From contig JACQXE010000069.1 of assembly GCA_016208915.1 (NCBI GenBank), positions 1 through 33,092 on the forward strand: 33,092 bases of DNA, read 5' to 3'. The stretch is from Nitrospirota bacterium. Lineage in GTDB: Bacteria; Nitrospirota; Thermodesulfovibrionia; Thermodesulfovibrionales; UBA1546. This document shows positions 7,020 to 15,719 of this stretch, piece by piece; position 1 is the first letter of the stretch, and each line of letters starts with the position of its first letter. Below the pieces are notes generated by a model that made no database searches, was not told the origin of the DNA, and saw only the letters and a list, made by a program, of their open reading frames with translations. The position numbers and the translations under genes were made by a program.

Positions 7020-7781
7020 TTAGTGTTCCTTGCCAAGATATGCCTCTATGACCAATGAATTTTTTCTTATTTCTTCAGGGTTCCCCTCTGCTATCTTAAC
7101 ACCATGGTCAAGGACAATTATATTTTCTGAAATTCCCATCACGACCTTCATGTCATGCTCGATCAGTATTACAGTCCTACCGAGTTCCTTAAGTTTTTTT
7201 ATCAGCTCCATCATCTCTGATGTCTCCTGAGGATTCATTCCTGCTGTCGGCTCATCAAGCAATATCAGCCTCGGCTCTGTTGCAATCGCCCTCGCTATCT
7301 CAAGCCTCTTCTGACTTCCGTACGGAAGGTTTCCTGCAAGCATATCACCAGAACTCTCCAGTCCTATAAGTTCGAGGTACTCAAGCGCCTTCTCTCTTAT
7401 CGATTTCTCTTCATTTTTAAAAAATCTGCTCCTTGTTATCGCTCCTAAAAAACCAGAATGCGTCCTGCAGTGCTGGGAGACCATCACATTTTCAATAGCA
7501 CTCATTTCCTTAAAAAGCCTTATGTTCTGGAATGTGCGCGAGATTCCAAGTTTTACTATCTTGTCCGGTTTAAGTCGTGTTATCTCTGCATCGAGAAAGC
7601 CAATTGCACCCTTAGTCGGTCTTGTAATTCCTGTAAGACAGTTGAAGATCGTTGTCTTTCCTGCACCATTCGGACCTATTATGCTCGTGATAGACCCATC
7701 CTTAACTCTGAATCTTACCTCTTCCACAGCCCGTATGCCGCCAAAGCGCTTTGTTATGTCTCTAATCTCAAGAAGGTACAT
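7020..7781 (-). CDS. livG: Branched-chain amino-acid ABC transporter ATPase LivG
   Basis: About 253 residues, full family length and intact. Walker A GPNGAGKTT, LivG-specific ISRTFQNIRLFKEMSAIENVMV, signature region LPYGSQKRLEIARAIA, Walker B RLILLDEPTAGMNP, switch histidine in LIEHDMKVVM. Two adjacent ATG codons (7784 and 7781) are possible; AGGAGG is better spaced for the second. It overlaps the end of livM by 14 bases, so translation is probably coupled. Forms the cytoplasmic ATPase dimer with LivF. Confidence 0.96.
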   Translation of the reverse strand: MYLLEIRDITKRFGGIRAVEEVRFRVKDGSITSIIGPNGAGKTTIFNCLTGITRPTKGAIGFLDAEITRLKPDKIVKLGISRTFQNIRLFKEMSAIENVMVSQHCRTHSGFLGAITRSRFFKNEEKSIREKALEYLELIGLESSGDMLAGNLPYGSQKRLEIARAIATEPRLILLDEPTAGMNPQETSEMMELIKKLKELGRTVILIEHDMKVVMGISENIIVLDHGVKIAEGNPEEIRKNSLVIEAYLGKEH

Positions 7782-8346
7782 CATTGCCTCCTGTCAGATG
7801 TCTGCTATGGCGGAAAAATCCCTGAGGTCTGAATACCATAAGCAACACCAAACCGCTCCCGAGAGCAAGCATCCTGTACAACTGTATTCCCCTCAGCATC
7901 TCAGGAAGCATCACAAGTATTATTGCGCCAAGTATCACACCCGAGATGCTCCCGATCCCTCCGAGTATCACCATACAAAGTATTAGCACAGATTCCATAA
8001 AGGTGAAACTCTCAGGTGATACGAATTGCATCTTGGCAGCAAACAGGGTTCCTGCAAGCCCTGCCCAGAATGCGCCAAAGGAAAACGCGTATAATTTATA
8101 TGCCGTGATATTTATTCCGACAGAAGAGGCTGCTATCTCATCCTCTCTTATCGCAACCCATGCCCTTCCGATCCTTGATGAATAAACTCTTCTAACTATG
8201 AAAACTGTCAGTGCAACAAAGATCAAAATAAAATAGTAGTAATAGTTTAATCTTACTACTGGCATCCCGGGCAGATAAGGCGCGGCTATGCCGCCAATAC
8301 CGTTTGGTCCTCTTGTCAAAGAGTCCCAGTGAGTTATTAAGCACAA
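7768..8346 (-). pseudogene. livM: LivM permease, C-terminal part (frameshifted)
   Basis: Continues LivM in another frame, with clear family sequence from HWDSLTRGPNGIGGI onward: YSSRIGRAWVAIREDEIAASSVGIN, the signature EAA-like loop, then several membrane segments and GGIGSISGVILGAII. The N-terminal frame (8192-8911) is in register up to IVRLVLNN. Removing one C (base 8333 or a neighbour) yields LNNHWDSLTRG and a single 381-codon gene; the whole span 7768-8911 is 1144 bases, one over a multiple of three. A real frameshift or a one-base consensus error. Confidence 0.88.
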
Positions 8347-8911
8347 GACGCACTATCTCTCCAAACCCGAGTGTCACTATTGCAAGATAGTCTCCCCTCA
8401 GTCTGAGGGCAGGCACTGCGAGCACAAATCCTGACAGGGCTGTAAACGTCACAGACAACGGCATTGCTGTCCAGAACCCTAACCCAAGACTTGTATTAAG
8501 TAATGCATATGAATACGCCCCTATTGCATAAAATGCCACAAATCCGAGATTCAGCAACCCTGCAAACCCGACAACGACATTAAGCCCCTGCGCCAGTATG
8601 ATATAAATACCAACGAGGATTGCCACATCAATAAAATAGTCAGTAGTGATGAGAGGCAGGATAAAAAGTAATAGTAATAATGCGTAACGAGAAATAGCCA
8701 ATGTCCGGACATATGATTCTGCTGAACTTATCTTTCTGCTCAGGGCATGCAGTTTGTCAATAAACATCTTGATATGTCCGGAAACAATTCTTAGAAGAAA
8801 AAACGAGACTGCAAGAACCGCAAACAGGACAAGAGAAGCCTTGAGTCCTTTGAAAGGCAGGAAAAGCAGTGCAAACCATAATGCAATAAATATGCTATAC
8901 CTTTTCTTCAT
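8192..8911 (-). pseudogene. livM: LivM permease, N-terminal part (frameshifted)
   Basis: Inner-membrane subunit of the amino-acid importer. Begins with ATG at 8911 inside the livH 3' end (17-base overlap), a normal LivH-LivM coupling. Family motifs: YIILAQGLNVVVGFAGLLNLGFVAFYAIGAY and RLRGDYLAIVTLGFGEIVRLVLNN. It has an extra N-terminal hydrophobic and basic segment of about 90 residues before the conserved core, as in longer LivM forms. After residue about 193 the frame runs into unrelated sequence because of the +1 described for the C-terminal part. Confidence 0.88.
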
Positions 8912-9797
8912 TTGCCTTTCCGAAAAGTCCTGCTGGTTTGATGAGCAGTATTATGATAAGGATTACGAACGCATATGCATCCTTGTATTCACTCGATATA
9001 TAACCTGAGCTCAGGCTTTCAAAAAGACCGAGGAAAATCCCGCCAAACATCGCACCGGGAATACTCCCTATGCCGCCGAGGACAGCTGCTGTGAATGCCT
9101 TGATTCCTGCAATATAACCGATGGAATAGTTGACAAGACCATAATACATTGCAACCATCAGTCCTGCAACAGCAGCAAGGCCTGAACCTATGATAAAGGT
9201 GACTGATATAACAGTATCTACGTTTATGCCCACAAGAGATGCCATTACCCTGTCCTGCGCCACTGCCCTCATTGCCTTTCCCATCCTCGTTCTGGTAATG
9301 AACAGTTGGAGTAATAACATCAGAACCGCTGAGACAGCTATAATGAAAAACTGCATATACGTAATAATGGCGCCCTTTATTTCAATACCTGCTGATTCAA
9401 AGAGATGAGGGAAAACCTTATCAGTTGCGCCCTGCGTCAGCATTACATAGTTCTGGAGGAAGATGGAGACGCCTATTGCACTGATAAGGGGACTTAAACG
9501 CGGAGCCTTTCTGAGCGGCTTATAGGCTAGCTTTTCTATTGTCAGGCCGTAAGAAGAACAAAAAAATACAGAAAATATGAATGTTAATATTAGCGCCAGC
9601 GGAAGGCTGTATGATGTAAGTCCTATCGCAGTAAAAAAGGCAAGGAAGATAATCCCGAGATACGCACCCAGCATATATATTTCGCCGTGTGCAAAATTAA
9701 TAAGTTCGAGTATCCCATACACCATTGTATAACCAAGGGCTATGAGGGCATATACACCGCCTACGGTAAGACCATTGATTAACTGTTGCGCAAGCAC
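8895..9797 (-). CDS. livH: Branched-chain amino-acid ABC transporter permease LivH
   Basis: 300 residues, intact. Starts MLAQQLINGLTVGGVYALIALGYTMVYG, then FAHGEIYMLGAY and the permease loop RTRMGKAMRAVAQDRVMASLVGIN, ending in the YKDAYAFVILIIILLIKPAGLFG common to LivH. Start codon is GTG at 9797 with no good ribosome site, suggesting it was originally reached by coupling from an upstream gene. The first 35 bases and 19 upstream bases (9763-9816) recur exactly at 17142-17195 next to folP. A periplasmic binding protein gene (livK or livJ) is not in this window. Confidence 0.95.
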   Translation of the reverse strand: MLAQQLINGLTVGGVYALIALGYTMVYGILELINFAHGEIYMLGAYLGIIFLAFFTAIGLTSYSLPLALILTFIFSVFFCSSYGLTIEKLAYKPLRKAPRLSPLISAIGVSIFLQNYVMLTQGATDKVFPHLFESAGIEIKGAIITYMQFFIIAVSAVLMLLLQLFITRTRMGKAMRAVAQDRVMASLVGINVDTVISVTFIIGSGLAAVAGLMVAMYYGLVNYSIGYIAGIKAFTAAVLGGIGSIPGAMFGGIFLGLFESLSSGYISSEYKDAYAFVILIIILLIKPAGLFGKANEEKV

Positions 9798-9816
9798 AGA
9801 AGATTTTAGCAGAAAA
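9763..9816. repeat. 54-bp direct repeat, left copy (livH start)
   Basis: Identical to 17142-17195. Covers the first 12 codons of livH and its leader. The next bases outward still match in about three of four positions, so an older, longer duplication has a perfectly conserved core. Confidence 0.97.
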
Positions 9817-9872
9817 AGACGTTGTTTTTAAATAACCTCACTTATTGCATGGATTTGGAAAGGAACAAACAA

Positions 9873-9913
9873 AAGAGGGAATCCAGCCTTTCTCAATGGC
9901 TGAATTCCCTCTT
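9873..9913 (-). terminator. Rho-independent terminator after the giant protease gene
   Basis: AAGAGGGAAT..CAGCC pairs with GGCTG.ATTCCCTCTT around a short loop, followed on the minus strand by TTTTGTTTGTT. It lies just beyond the protease stop and would insulate livH from island transcription. Confidence 0.75.
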
Positions 9914-9931
9914 AACTTTGTGTATAACCAA

Positions 9932-12900
9932 TTACGGATTAATCGTTATCGCCTTATACTTGTTATTGTTCGTCTCGCTGGTCTCAACAACAACTCCGTC
10001 AGCATCTGATACCGCAATGATGTACCACGTGCCAGGACTAACGACAGGAAGTGTCACATTTCCGCTCTGTGTATTTGTTTTTCCTGCATCCAATTCAGAC
10101 ACAGACCTCGTCCTCAGAAGGAGATCCCCAGTTTCATAGGTGGTATTTGTAGAAAGATAGAGTTTTGTCGTTGATGCACCTGCCACGCCTCCTCCGCTGT
10201 TCTTTGTCGTGTCACCTATGGTTACGGTTGAACCATTCGTTGCAGAAAGCGGCGCTGTTATTGCAGATACTATAAGGTCAGGCCCTATCTTGATGGATTT
10301 GGATTTGTTATTATTTGTCTCGCTCGTCTCTGTTACAACTCCGGTTGCATCTGCCCTCGCTATGATATACCATGTCCCTGTTGCTGTTCCAGCAGGTATA
10401 GTTACTGTTGTGCTTCCTGTGTCTTCTGCATTTGGTGCAAGAGATCCAAGGGCTCTTTCTCCAAGAGGTGTGTCTAATGCATCCCATGTTGAATTCGCTG
10501 AAAGATAGTACCTTGTTGTTGATGCTCCTGCTGAACATCCACCCTGGTTCTTTGTTGTATCGCCTACAGTTATTGTCTTTCCGTCTCCTGATATCAACGG
10601 CGCTGTAATGGCTGAAACAATGAGATCGGGCCCAGTCTTGATAGATTTATACTTGTTATTGTTCATCTCATTGGTCTCGCTGACCTGATTATTAGCATCT
10701 GCCTTCGCTATGACGTAGAATGTGCCTGAACATGCACTCAAAGGAACTGTTACTACGATATTTGGACCAACACTTGAGTCCCCTGCTGCAAGCTCCGGCA
10801 CTGTCCTCTCGCCAAGGTATGTGTCACCTGCATCCCATGTTGAGTTTGTTGACCAATAATACTTTGTTACACTCCCACCTGATGTGCCTGTTCCCTGGTT
10901 CTTGGTCGTATCACCCACTGTTATGCTTGCACCTGGATTTGCAGTTGTTGGTCCTGTTACGGTTGTAATAATAAGGTCAGCCACTGGTGCATAATTAAAT
11001 GTTGCTGTTACAGTTTTATCTGAACCCATTGTAACTGTGCATGTGCCAGTGCCTGAGCAATCCCCTGACCAGCTTGCAAATGTTGAACCTGTATCCGCTA
11101 TGGCTGTTAAAGTCACTACTGTCCCTGCGCTGTAAGCCTCGATGCAATCATTTCCGCAGTTTATGCCTGCAGGACTGCTCGTTACTGTACCGCTTCCTGA
11201 GCCTCCTTTTGTGACTACTAAAATAGTTCCTCCGACTCCACTCAATGGCATATTGAGTGTAGGAGTGCCGGGATCATTAGAAGGAATATTTAGCATTGCA
11301 GATTTTGTCCCTGTACTCGACGGAGAAAATTTTACATCAATTGCGCATAAACTGTTCGCTGGTAAGGTTGTACAATTGTTTGTTTGACTGAAGTCCCCTG
11401 CATTTGCGCCTGTAATGGTTATTGGATTAATGATAAGGTCTACATTGCCTGTATTCCGAACCCGTACTTTTCGTATTGTGAATTTAGTCGGATTCACATA
11501 GCCAAAATTTAGAGAAGAAGGATAGGCAAAGATTTCAGGGCTGGGCGGGGTGCTGACGCAGACTGCATTTACTGTCGCAGTTGGGGTTGTAACAGTCGCA
11601 TTGCTTATCGCCGGAACAATAGAAGTGTTCGTCACCGATGCAGTTGTGCTGGCTACGGTTGCATTCGTAGTAGTTGCTGCCATATTTAATGGACCTATTA
11701 TTGAACAGGTATTGATATTTCCGTTATTATCAAACTTTAATATTAATGCATCTGTGCCTGTAATACCGGCTGCTACAAACCCGCCATCGGTGGTCTGTTC
11801 GATAGAATAGATATGATCGTTATTGCTTACTCCATAGGTCTTTTGCCATTGAATATTTCCACCTGGATCAAGTTTTAGCGCCCATCCATCATAAAAGCCC
11901 GTACTTAGCTCCGTTTCACCAGCAACTATATAGCCACCATCAGAGGTTTGATGGATGGAGTTAGCATAATCAGTGCTTGTCCCGCCGTAAGTCTTTTGCC
12001 ATTGAATATTTCCACCCTCATCCAGTTTCAATACCCATGCATCATATAAGCCTGCTCCAAAAGATCCTGTATAGCCAGCAATTACGAAACCGCCATCAGA
12101 GGTCTGCTGGATGAAACTGGAGATATCATCACTGTTACCACCATATGTTTTCTGCCATTGGACATTTCCGCTCGCATCCAGTTTCAAAATCCATACATCA
12201 AAATAACTGCCAACTTTTTTATAACCAACAACAATAAACCCAGTATCAGAAGTCTGCTGAATGGAGTATGCCTGTTCGCCTCCACTGGTGCCATATGTTT
12301 TCTGCCATTGAATATTTCCATTAGCGTCGAGCTTCAGCAGCCAGATATCGAAAGATCCTGCACCAAAGGAGTAGGTCTCACCAACTACAATGTATCCTCC
12401 ATCAACAGTTTGTTGGATAGATTCTGCAAAATCAAGATTACTCCCGCCGTAAGTCTTCTGCCATTGAACATTTCCATTAGCATCGAGTTTTAATACCCAT
12501 GCATCATAACTGCCTGCCCCCGACGAACCTGTAGCACCGGAAACTATATAGCCACCATCAGAGGTTTGATGGATGGAGTTAGCATAATCAGCGCTTGTCC
12601 CGCCGTAAGTCTTCTGCCATTGGGTATTCGCGCTTGAATCAAGTTTCAATATCCATAAGTCATTATATCCTGCACCGTAAGAATAAGTCCCTCCTGCTAC
12701 TATATAACCCCAATCAGATGTTTGTTGGGCAGAGCTGAACCATTCAGACGAGGTCCCGCCAAAAGTCTTTGCCCACAGAGATGTGAAATCCAAGTGAACA
12801 TTCATATTGTAAGAATTCCTCGTATCATCCGCCAGAAAGATACGCACGAAATAATCTGTTGGAGCACTGGTGTTGAAGTGCTCCACATGTTCAATATCTC

Positions 12901-13951
12901 CCGTTCCTTTTGAGCTGCTCACAGGTGTGGTATCGGAACCTCTATATAACTCCATATCGATATTGCCATTGCTGTGAATAAAGGAAAGACTAACAGAGAT
13001 AGGGGTATTTTGAGGTACTGTGATCTTGTACCAGTCCTCATCATTTAACTTCACCACGTTGCCCTTATAAGCGCCTGCTGAAACAATTTTTGCCGTAGTA
13101 CGGCTGTCATTTTCTTCCAGCGAATCATCAGTCCCGCCCTGAAGGTAGCTTTGAATGAAGGGATAGGAGACAGAGAACTTTCCATAGTTAGAGATTTTTG
13201 TTGGGTCGCATGGCTCTACAAAAGTACAAATTTGTCCATAAAGTTGTCCAATACATTTATGATCTGAATTCCAAATGCATGAGCCGGATGATCCTTCTTC
13301 TGTAGTTCCTGAATACCAATCAATATCCCAATAATTGATATTGTTACAGGTAGAGGTAATATTTCCAAAGGAAATCCGTCTGTAATCGTCAGTATTACTG
13401 GGGTGATGAATTCCAACAACGCTGTCGCCAATACCGGGTTCAGCCGTTGTCGTACCGGCCCATGTCAGATTCCTGGGTACTGTGCCCAGGAGTTCAAGGA
13501 GGGTGAAGTCGGAAAATTCTTCTTTTGTTTTTCCGTCCAGATAAATTGCATCAAGCGATTTTGGCAAATTGTCCATTATAGGAGGTATTCCATTGCAGGT
13601 AGGAGTCTCATAAAACCAATAGACTTTAATCTCCGAAACAGTGATCTCATCAGGAATACAGTGATTGGCTGTGAGGAAGTATGGTATATGGTCTTGCGAA
13701 AGGCTATCTATCATTGTCCCTGTACAATAAGCAGTTGCTCCATCTACCTGAAATTTTAGTCTGCCCACAGCATCGCCTTCGGTAGCCCAATCTGGATAAC
13801 AGGTTGCATCATTATGGCAGGATGCTGCCGAAGGAACCATACCAGATTCAGACATGCTCTTTCTGCCTATGGGCCGATACAGATGACTTATCTTGTCAAT
13901 TTTGAATAGTAGGGTTGAGCAGTCATATTGAATTGTTTTAGGTATAAACAA
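9932..13951 (-). CDS. Giant secreted lysyl-endopeptidase-like protease: catalytic and repeat part
   Basis: 1339 codons in one frame. Order: end of prodomain; trypsin-fold (S1) protease similar to lysyl endopeptidases, with His in YFLTANHC (97), Asp in SDFTLLEL (148) and Ser in GSSGS (222); a PPC-like beta domain (about 275-390); seven repeats of about 51 residues starting WQKTYGG and ending WVLKLDANGN, probably a seven-bladed propeller (about 392-745); an ASH/choice-of-anchor domain (SLNFGYVNP, about 790-900); an InlB-like Gly/Cys domain (VTKGGSGSGTVTSSPAG); three CARDB domains ending NNNKYKAITINP. The family is exported. Its signal peptide and prodomain lie in 14514-13888 in another frame; an (AT)7 tract at 14045-14058 separates them, and one AT less restores a 1527-codon gene. 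No cell-wall or PEP-CTERM anchor is seen. Confidence 0.9.
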   Translation of the reverse strand: MFIPKTIQYDCSTLLFKIDKISHLYRPIGRKSMSESGMVPSAASCHNDATCYPDWATEGDAVGRLKFQVDGATAYCTGTMIDSLSQDHIPYFLTANHCIPDEITVSEIKVYWFYETPTCNGIPPIMDNLPKSLDAIYLDGKTKEEFSDFTLLELLGTVPRNLTWAGTTTAEPGIGDSVVGIHHPSNTDDYRRISFGNITSTCNNINYWDIDWYSGTTEEGSSGSCIWNSDHKCIGQLYGQICTFVEPCDPTKISNYGKFSVSYPFIQSYLQGGTDDSLEENDSRTTAKIVSAGAYKGNVVKLNDEDWYKITVPQNTPISVSLSFIHSNGNIDMELYRGSDTTPVSSSKGTGDIEHVEHFNTSAPTDYFVRIFLADDTRNSYNMNVHLDFTSLWAKTFGGTSSEWFSSAQQTSDWGYIVAGGTYSYGAGYNDLWILKLDSSANTQWQKTYGGTSADYANSIHQTSDGGYIVSGATGSSGAGSYDAWVLKLDANGNVQWQKTYGGSNLDFAESIQQTVDGGYIVVGETYSFGAGSFDIWLLKLDANGNIQWQKTYGTSGGEQAYSIQQTSDTGFIVVGYKKVGSYFDVWILKLDASGNVQWQKTYGGNSDDISSFIQQTSDGGFVIAGYTGSFGAGLYDAWVLKLDEGGNIQWQKTYGGTSTDYANSIHQTSDGGYIVAGETELSTGFYDGWALKLDPGGNIQWQKTYGVSNNDHIYSIEQTTDGGFVAAGITGTDALILKFDNNGNINTCSIIGPLNMAATTTNATVASTTASVTNTSIVPAISNATVTTPTATVNAVCVSTPPSPEIFAYPSSLNFGYVNPTKFTIRKVRVRNTGNVDLIINPITITGANAGDFSQTNNCTTLPANSLCAIDVKFSPSSTGTKSAMLNIPSNDPGTPTLNMPLSGVGGTILVVTKGGSGSGTVTSSPAGINCGNDCIEAYSAGTVVTLTAIADTGSTFASWSGDCSGTGTCTVTMGSDKTVTATFNYAPVADLIITTVTGPTTANPGASITVGDTTKNQGTGTSGGSVTKYYWSTNSTWDAGDTYLGERTVPELAAGDSSVGPNIVVTVPLSACSGTFYVIAKADANNQVSETNEMNNNKYKSIKTGPDLIVSAITAPLISGDGKTITVGDTTKNQGGCSAGASTTRYYLSANSTWDALDTPLGERALGSLAPNAEDTGSTTVTIPAGTATGTWYIIARADATGVVTETSETNNNKSKSIKIGPDLIVSAITAPLSATNGSTVTIGDTTKNSGGGVAGASTTKLYLSTNTTYETGDLLLRTRSVSELDAGKTNTQSGNVTLPVVSPGTWYIIAVSDADGVVVETSETNNNKYKAITINP
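11924..12004. repeat. Near-identical 81-bp block in propeller repeat 6
   Basis: Differs at two bases from 12542-12622 (propeller repeat 2); the first 50 bases are identical. The other blades are clearly more diverged, so these two were homogenised recently. Confidence 0.9.
12542..12622. repeat. Near-identical 81-bp block in propeller repeat 2
   Basis: Partner of 11924-12004, 618 bases apart. Recombination between the two would delete four blades in frame (206 codons). Confidence 0.9.
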
Positions 13952-14514
13952 TTCAATAATGGCTCTGTCATCCCAAACAGTTCCAGCCCATAATTCAGGG
14001 CCTCCTGTATAAGGGCCTTCATATTTGTCAGGTTTTGCAGGAGAATATATATATATATCTTTGCGCCACCTGGTAGATAGAAATCAGTAAAATGGACATC
14101 AATACCAGATGCTGATGGAGCATGTATCTCAAAGAGCCATATGGTTCCAAAGCCGGGGATATCAAACCATTCTCCATGAGTCAGCGGAGAGGCATTGATT
14201 TCGCGGTGGATTCCTGCGCGGAGCGGTTTTCCAAAGTCGCCTGCTGCCCTATCTTCTGCAATCAATTTATCCATATCGATAGGCGGCAGGTGCAGTACTT
14301 TTGCTGGATCGGGTACAATACCGGCTATCTGGCTCGGAAGCAGCGGTTTTTCCGCAGGCGGTTTTTCCCACTGCTCAGGTGGAATTGTGCTGCCGGGTAT
14401 CGATATCCCATCTGCAAAGAGATTAGCAGTGATAATCAATGTCAAACTCACAAAAAATAAATTAAGCAACAACAAAATCAAAATATTCCCCTGTAACTTT
14501 CTTTTCACTCTCAT
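13888..14514 (-). pseudogene. Giant protease: signal peptide and prodomain (separate frame)
   Basis: ATG at 14514 has AAAGGAGGT six bases upstream. It begins MRVKRKLQGN, then a long hydrophobic stretch ending ANLFADG, a signal peptide. Next come the prodomain motifs VLHLPPIDMDKLIAED, REINASPLTHGEW and GTIWLFEIHAPSA, then FYLPGGAKIYIYI. At the (AT)7 tract the frame departs from the family: after it this frame encodes unrelated sequence, whereas the other frame continues YSPAKPDKYEGPY, as in the paralogue at 14672-15280 (KVYVYSPSKPDKYGGPY). The two frames are offset by two bases, exactly one AT unit. Confidence 0.85.
14045..14058. repeat. (AT)7 microsatellite at the protease frameshift
   Basis: Seven uninterrupted AT units encode IYIYI. 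With six units the reading is KIYIYSPAKP and the 1527-codon protease is continuous. A contingency-locus-like tract, or a consensus error. Confidence 0.85.
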
Positions 14515-14671
14515 CTTTAACCTCCTTTATAAAAGATTTTATCTTCATTCTTAAACTCCTCCTTCATCACCTCCTCTTCTTCTTGTTTTGATTTAAAGCA
14601 AATTATACTATGTCATTCTAAATTCATTCCAGAATCTAATTCGGACTCTGAAACAAGTTCAGAGTAACATC

Positions 14672-15280
14672 CTAAAAAACTAACCTTCCCACAGCATCAC
14701 CTTCAGTCGCCCAATTAGGGGAACATGTCGCATCGTTATGGCAGATAGCCGATAGAGAAGTAATGCTACTCTCAAATAGAGAATTTTGAGTCGAATGACG
14801 ATAAAAATGGCCAACCCCTTTTATATTAAAAGGTGATTTTGAACGGTCAAAAGGAATTGGAATAGCTAATTCTATTATTATTTTGTCGTCACCCCAGATA
14901 ATATCTGAACCAAAATCGGGGCCGTTAGTATTATCATAAGGTCCTCCATATTTATCAGGTTTTGAAGGGGAATAAACATAAACCTTAGACCCCTGGGGCA
15001 AATAAAAATTTGAAAAACTAACACTTATTGCGTATGCTCTTGGAGAATGTATTTCAAAAAGCCAAATACTTCCTTTCCCGTCAAAATCATACCATTCTCC
15101 GTGAGTCAGTGGAGATGCATTGATTTCCCGATGACTCCCTATCCTATGGGGCTTTCCTTTACCTTGTACCGTTTCGTCCTCTTTAATCAATTTATCCACA
15201 TCTATCGGTGGTAGATGTAAAACTTTGTCCGAGCTCGGTTTAAGATTATATTGCTGGGCCGGTGTAGGCCCTTTCTTCAT
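14672..15280 (-). pseudogene. Truncated paralogue of the giant protease (prodomain only)
   Basis: 202 codons from ATG 15280 (MKKGPTPAQQY), which overlaps the stop of the preceding fn3-like gene (ATGA) and has AAAAGGAG upstream. It aligns with the prodomain of the giant protease: VLHLPPIDVDKLIKED, REINASPLTHGEW, GSIWLFEIHSPRA, VYVYSPSKPDKYGGPY, CHNDATC and WATEGDAVGRL. It stops at GRLVF just before the catalytic domain, so no His/Asp/Ser triad exists. It also lacks its own signal peptide: the similarity continues a few residues upstream into another frame (WEKEPP, compare WEKPPAEKP), showing that the true N-terminus was replaced by the fn3-like gene. A repeat-like sequence (about 14600-14670) follows the truncation. 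Confidence 0.8.
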
Positions 15281-15672
15281 AGGCGGCTCCTTTTCCCATT
15301 TACAAAATAGAATGTGGAAGACCAATAGCCGAAACCCTCATAATTCCATGCTATTACATGCCAGTAATATACTGTCCCAACATCGGGAAAACCTATGAGT
15401 TGAACGCTCGTATTTCCTCCTGTCCAATCTCCATAAACAACATTGTTGAACCATGGATCAACTGCAATCTCTAGATAGTAATCATATGCATAATTAGCCG
15501 CCGCCCAACTGAATATTACTGATGTGCCTCCAACATTCTGACCGTAATATGGAGAAACAAGAAAGGGGGTGTCTGGCAGCGTAGCGGAGGCAACGGCCGC
15601 AAATGATAGAATTCCAACCGCTGACAATACAACCACAACACTCCAGAACTTACGGTATATTGATATCTTCAC
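15277..15672 (-). CDS. Secreted protein with a fibronectin-III-like domain
   Basis: 131 residues from a GTG at 15672 with GGAGG ten bases upstream; a longer frame to 15789 reads back into the preceding gene and is not used. A signal peptide (KFWSVVVVLSAVGILSFAAV, ending ASA) is followed by one fn3-like domain: DTPFLVSPYYGQNV, VIFSWAAANYAYDYYLEIA, TVYYWHVIAWNYEG, FGYWSSTFYFVNG. The stop follows at once and overlaps the truncated protease. Similar proteins usually carry more domains, so the C-terminus may have been lost in the same deletion that beheaded the protease paralogue. Probably exported; function unknown. Confidence 0.7.
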   Translation of the reverse strand: MKISIYRKFWSVVVVLSAVGILSFAAVASATLPDTPFLVSPYYGQNVGGTSVIFSWAAANYAYDYYLEIAVDPWFNNVVYGDWTGGNTSVQLIGFPDVGTVYYWHVIAWNYEGFGYWSSTFYFVNGKRSRL

Positions 15673-15719
15673 CTTATTGAATCCTCCCTTAGTTTTCTCT
15701 TTCTTAATGAATACCTGTG

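Noticed and set aside
9798-9931. A livK (binding protein) gene upstream of livH
   Set aside because: Only a leader and the protease terminator are present.
10209-12493. Several plus-strand frames opposite the giant protease
   Set aside because: Shadows of the repetitive, low-complexity coding strand; no start signals or domains.
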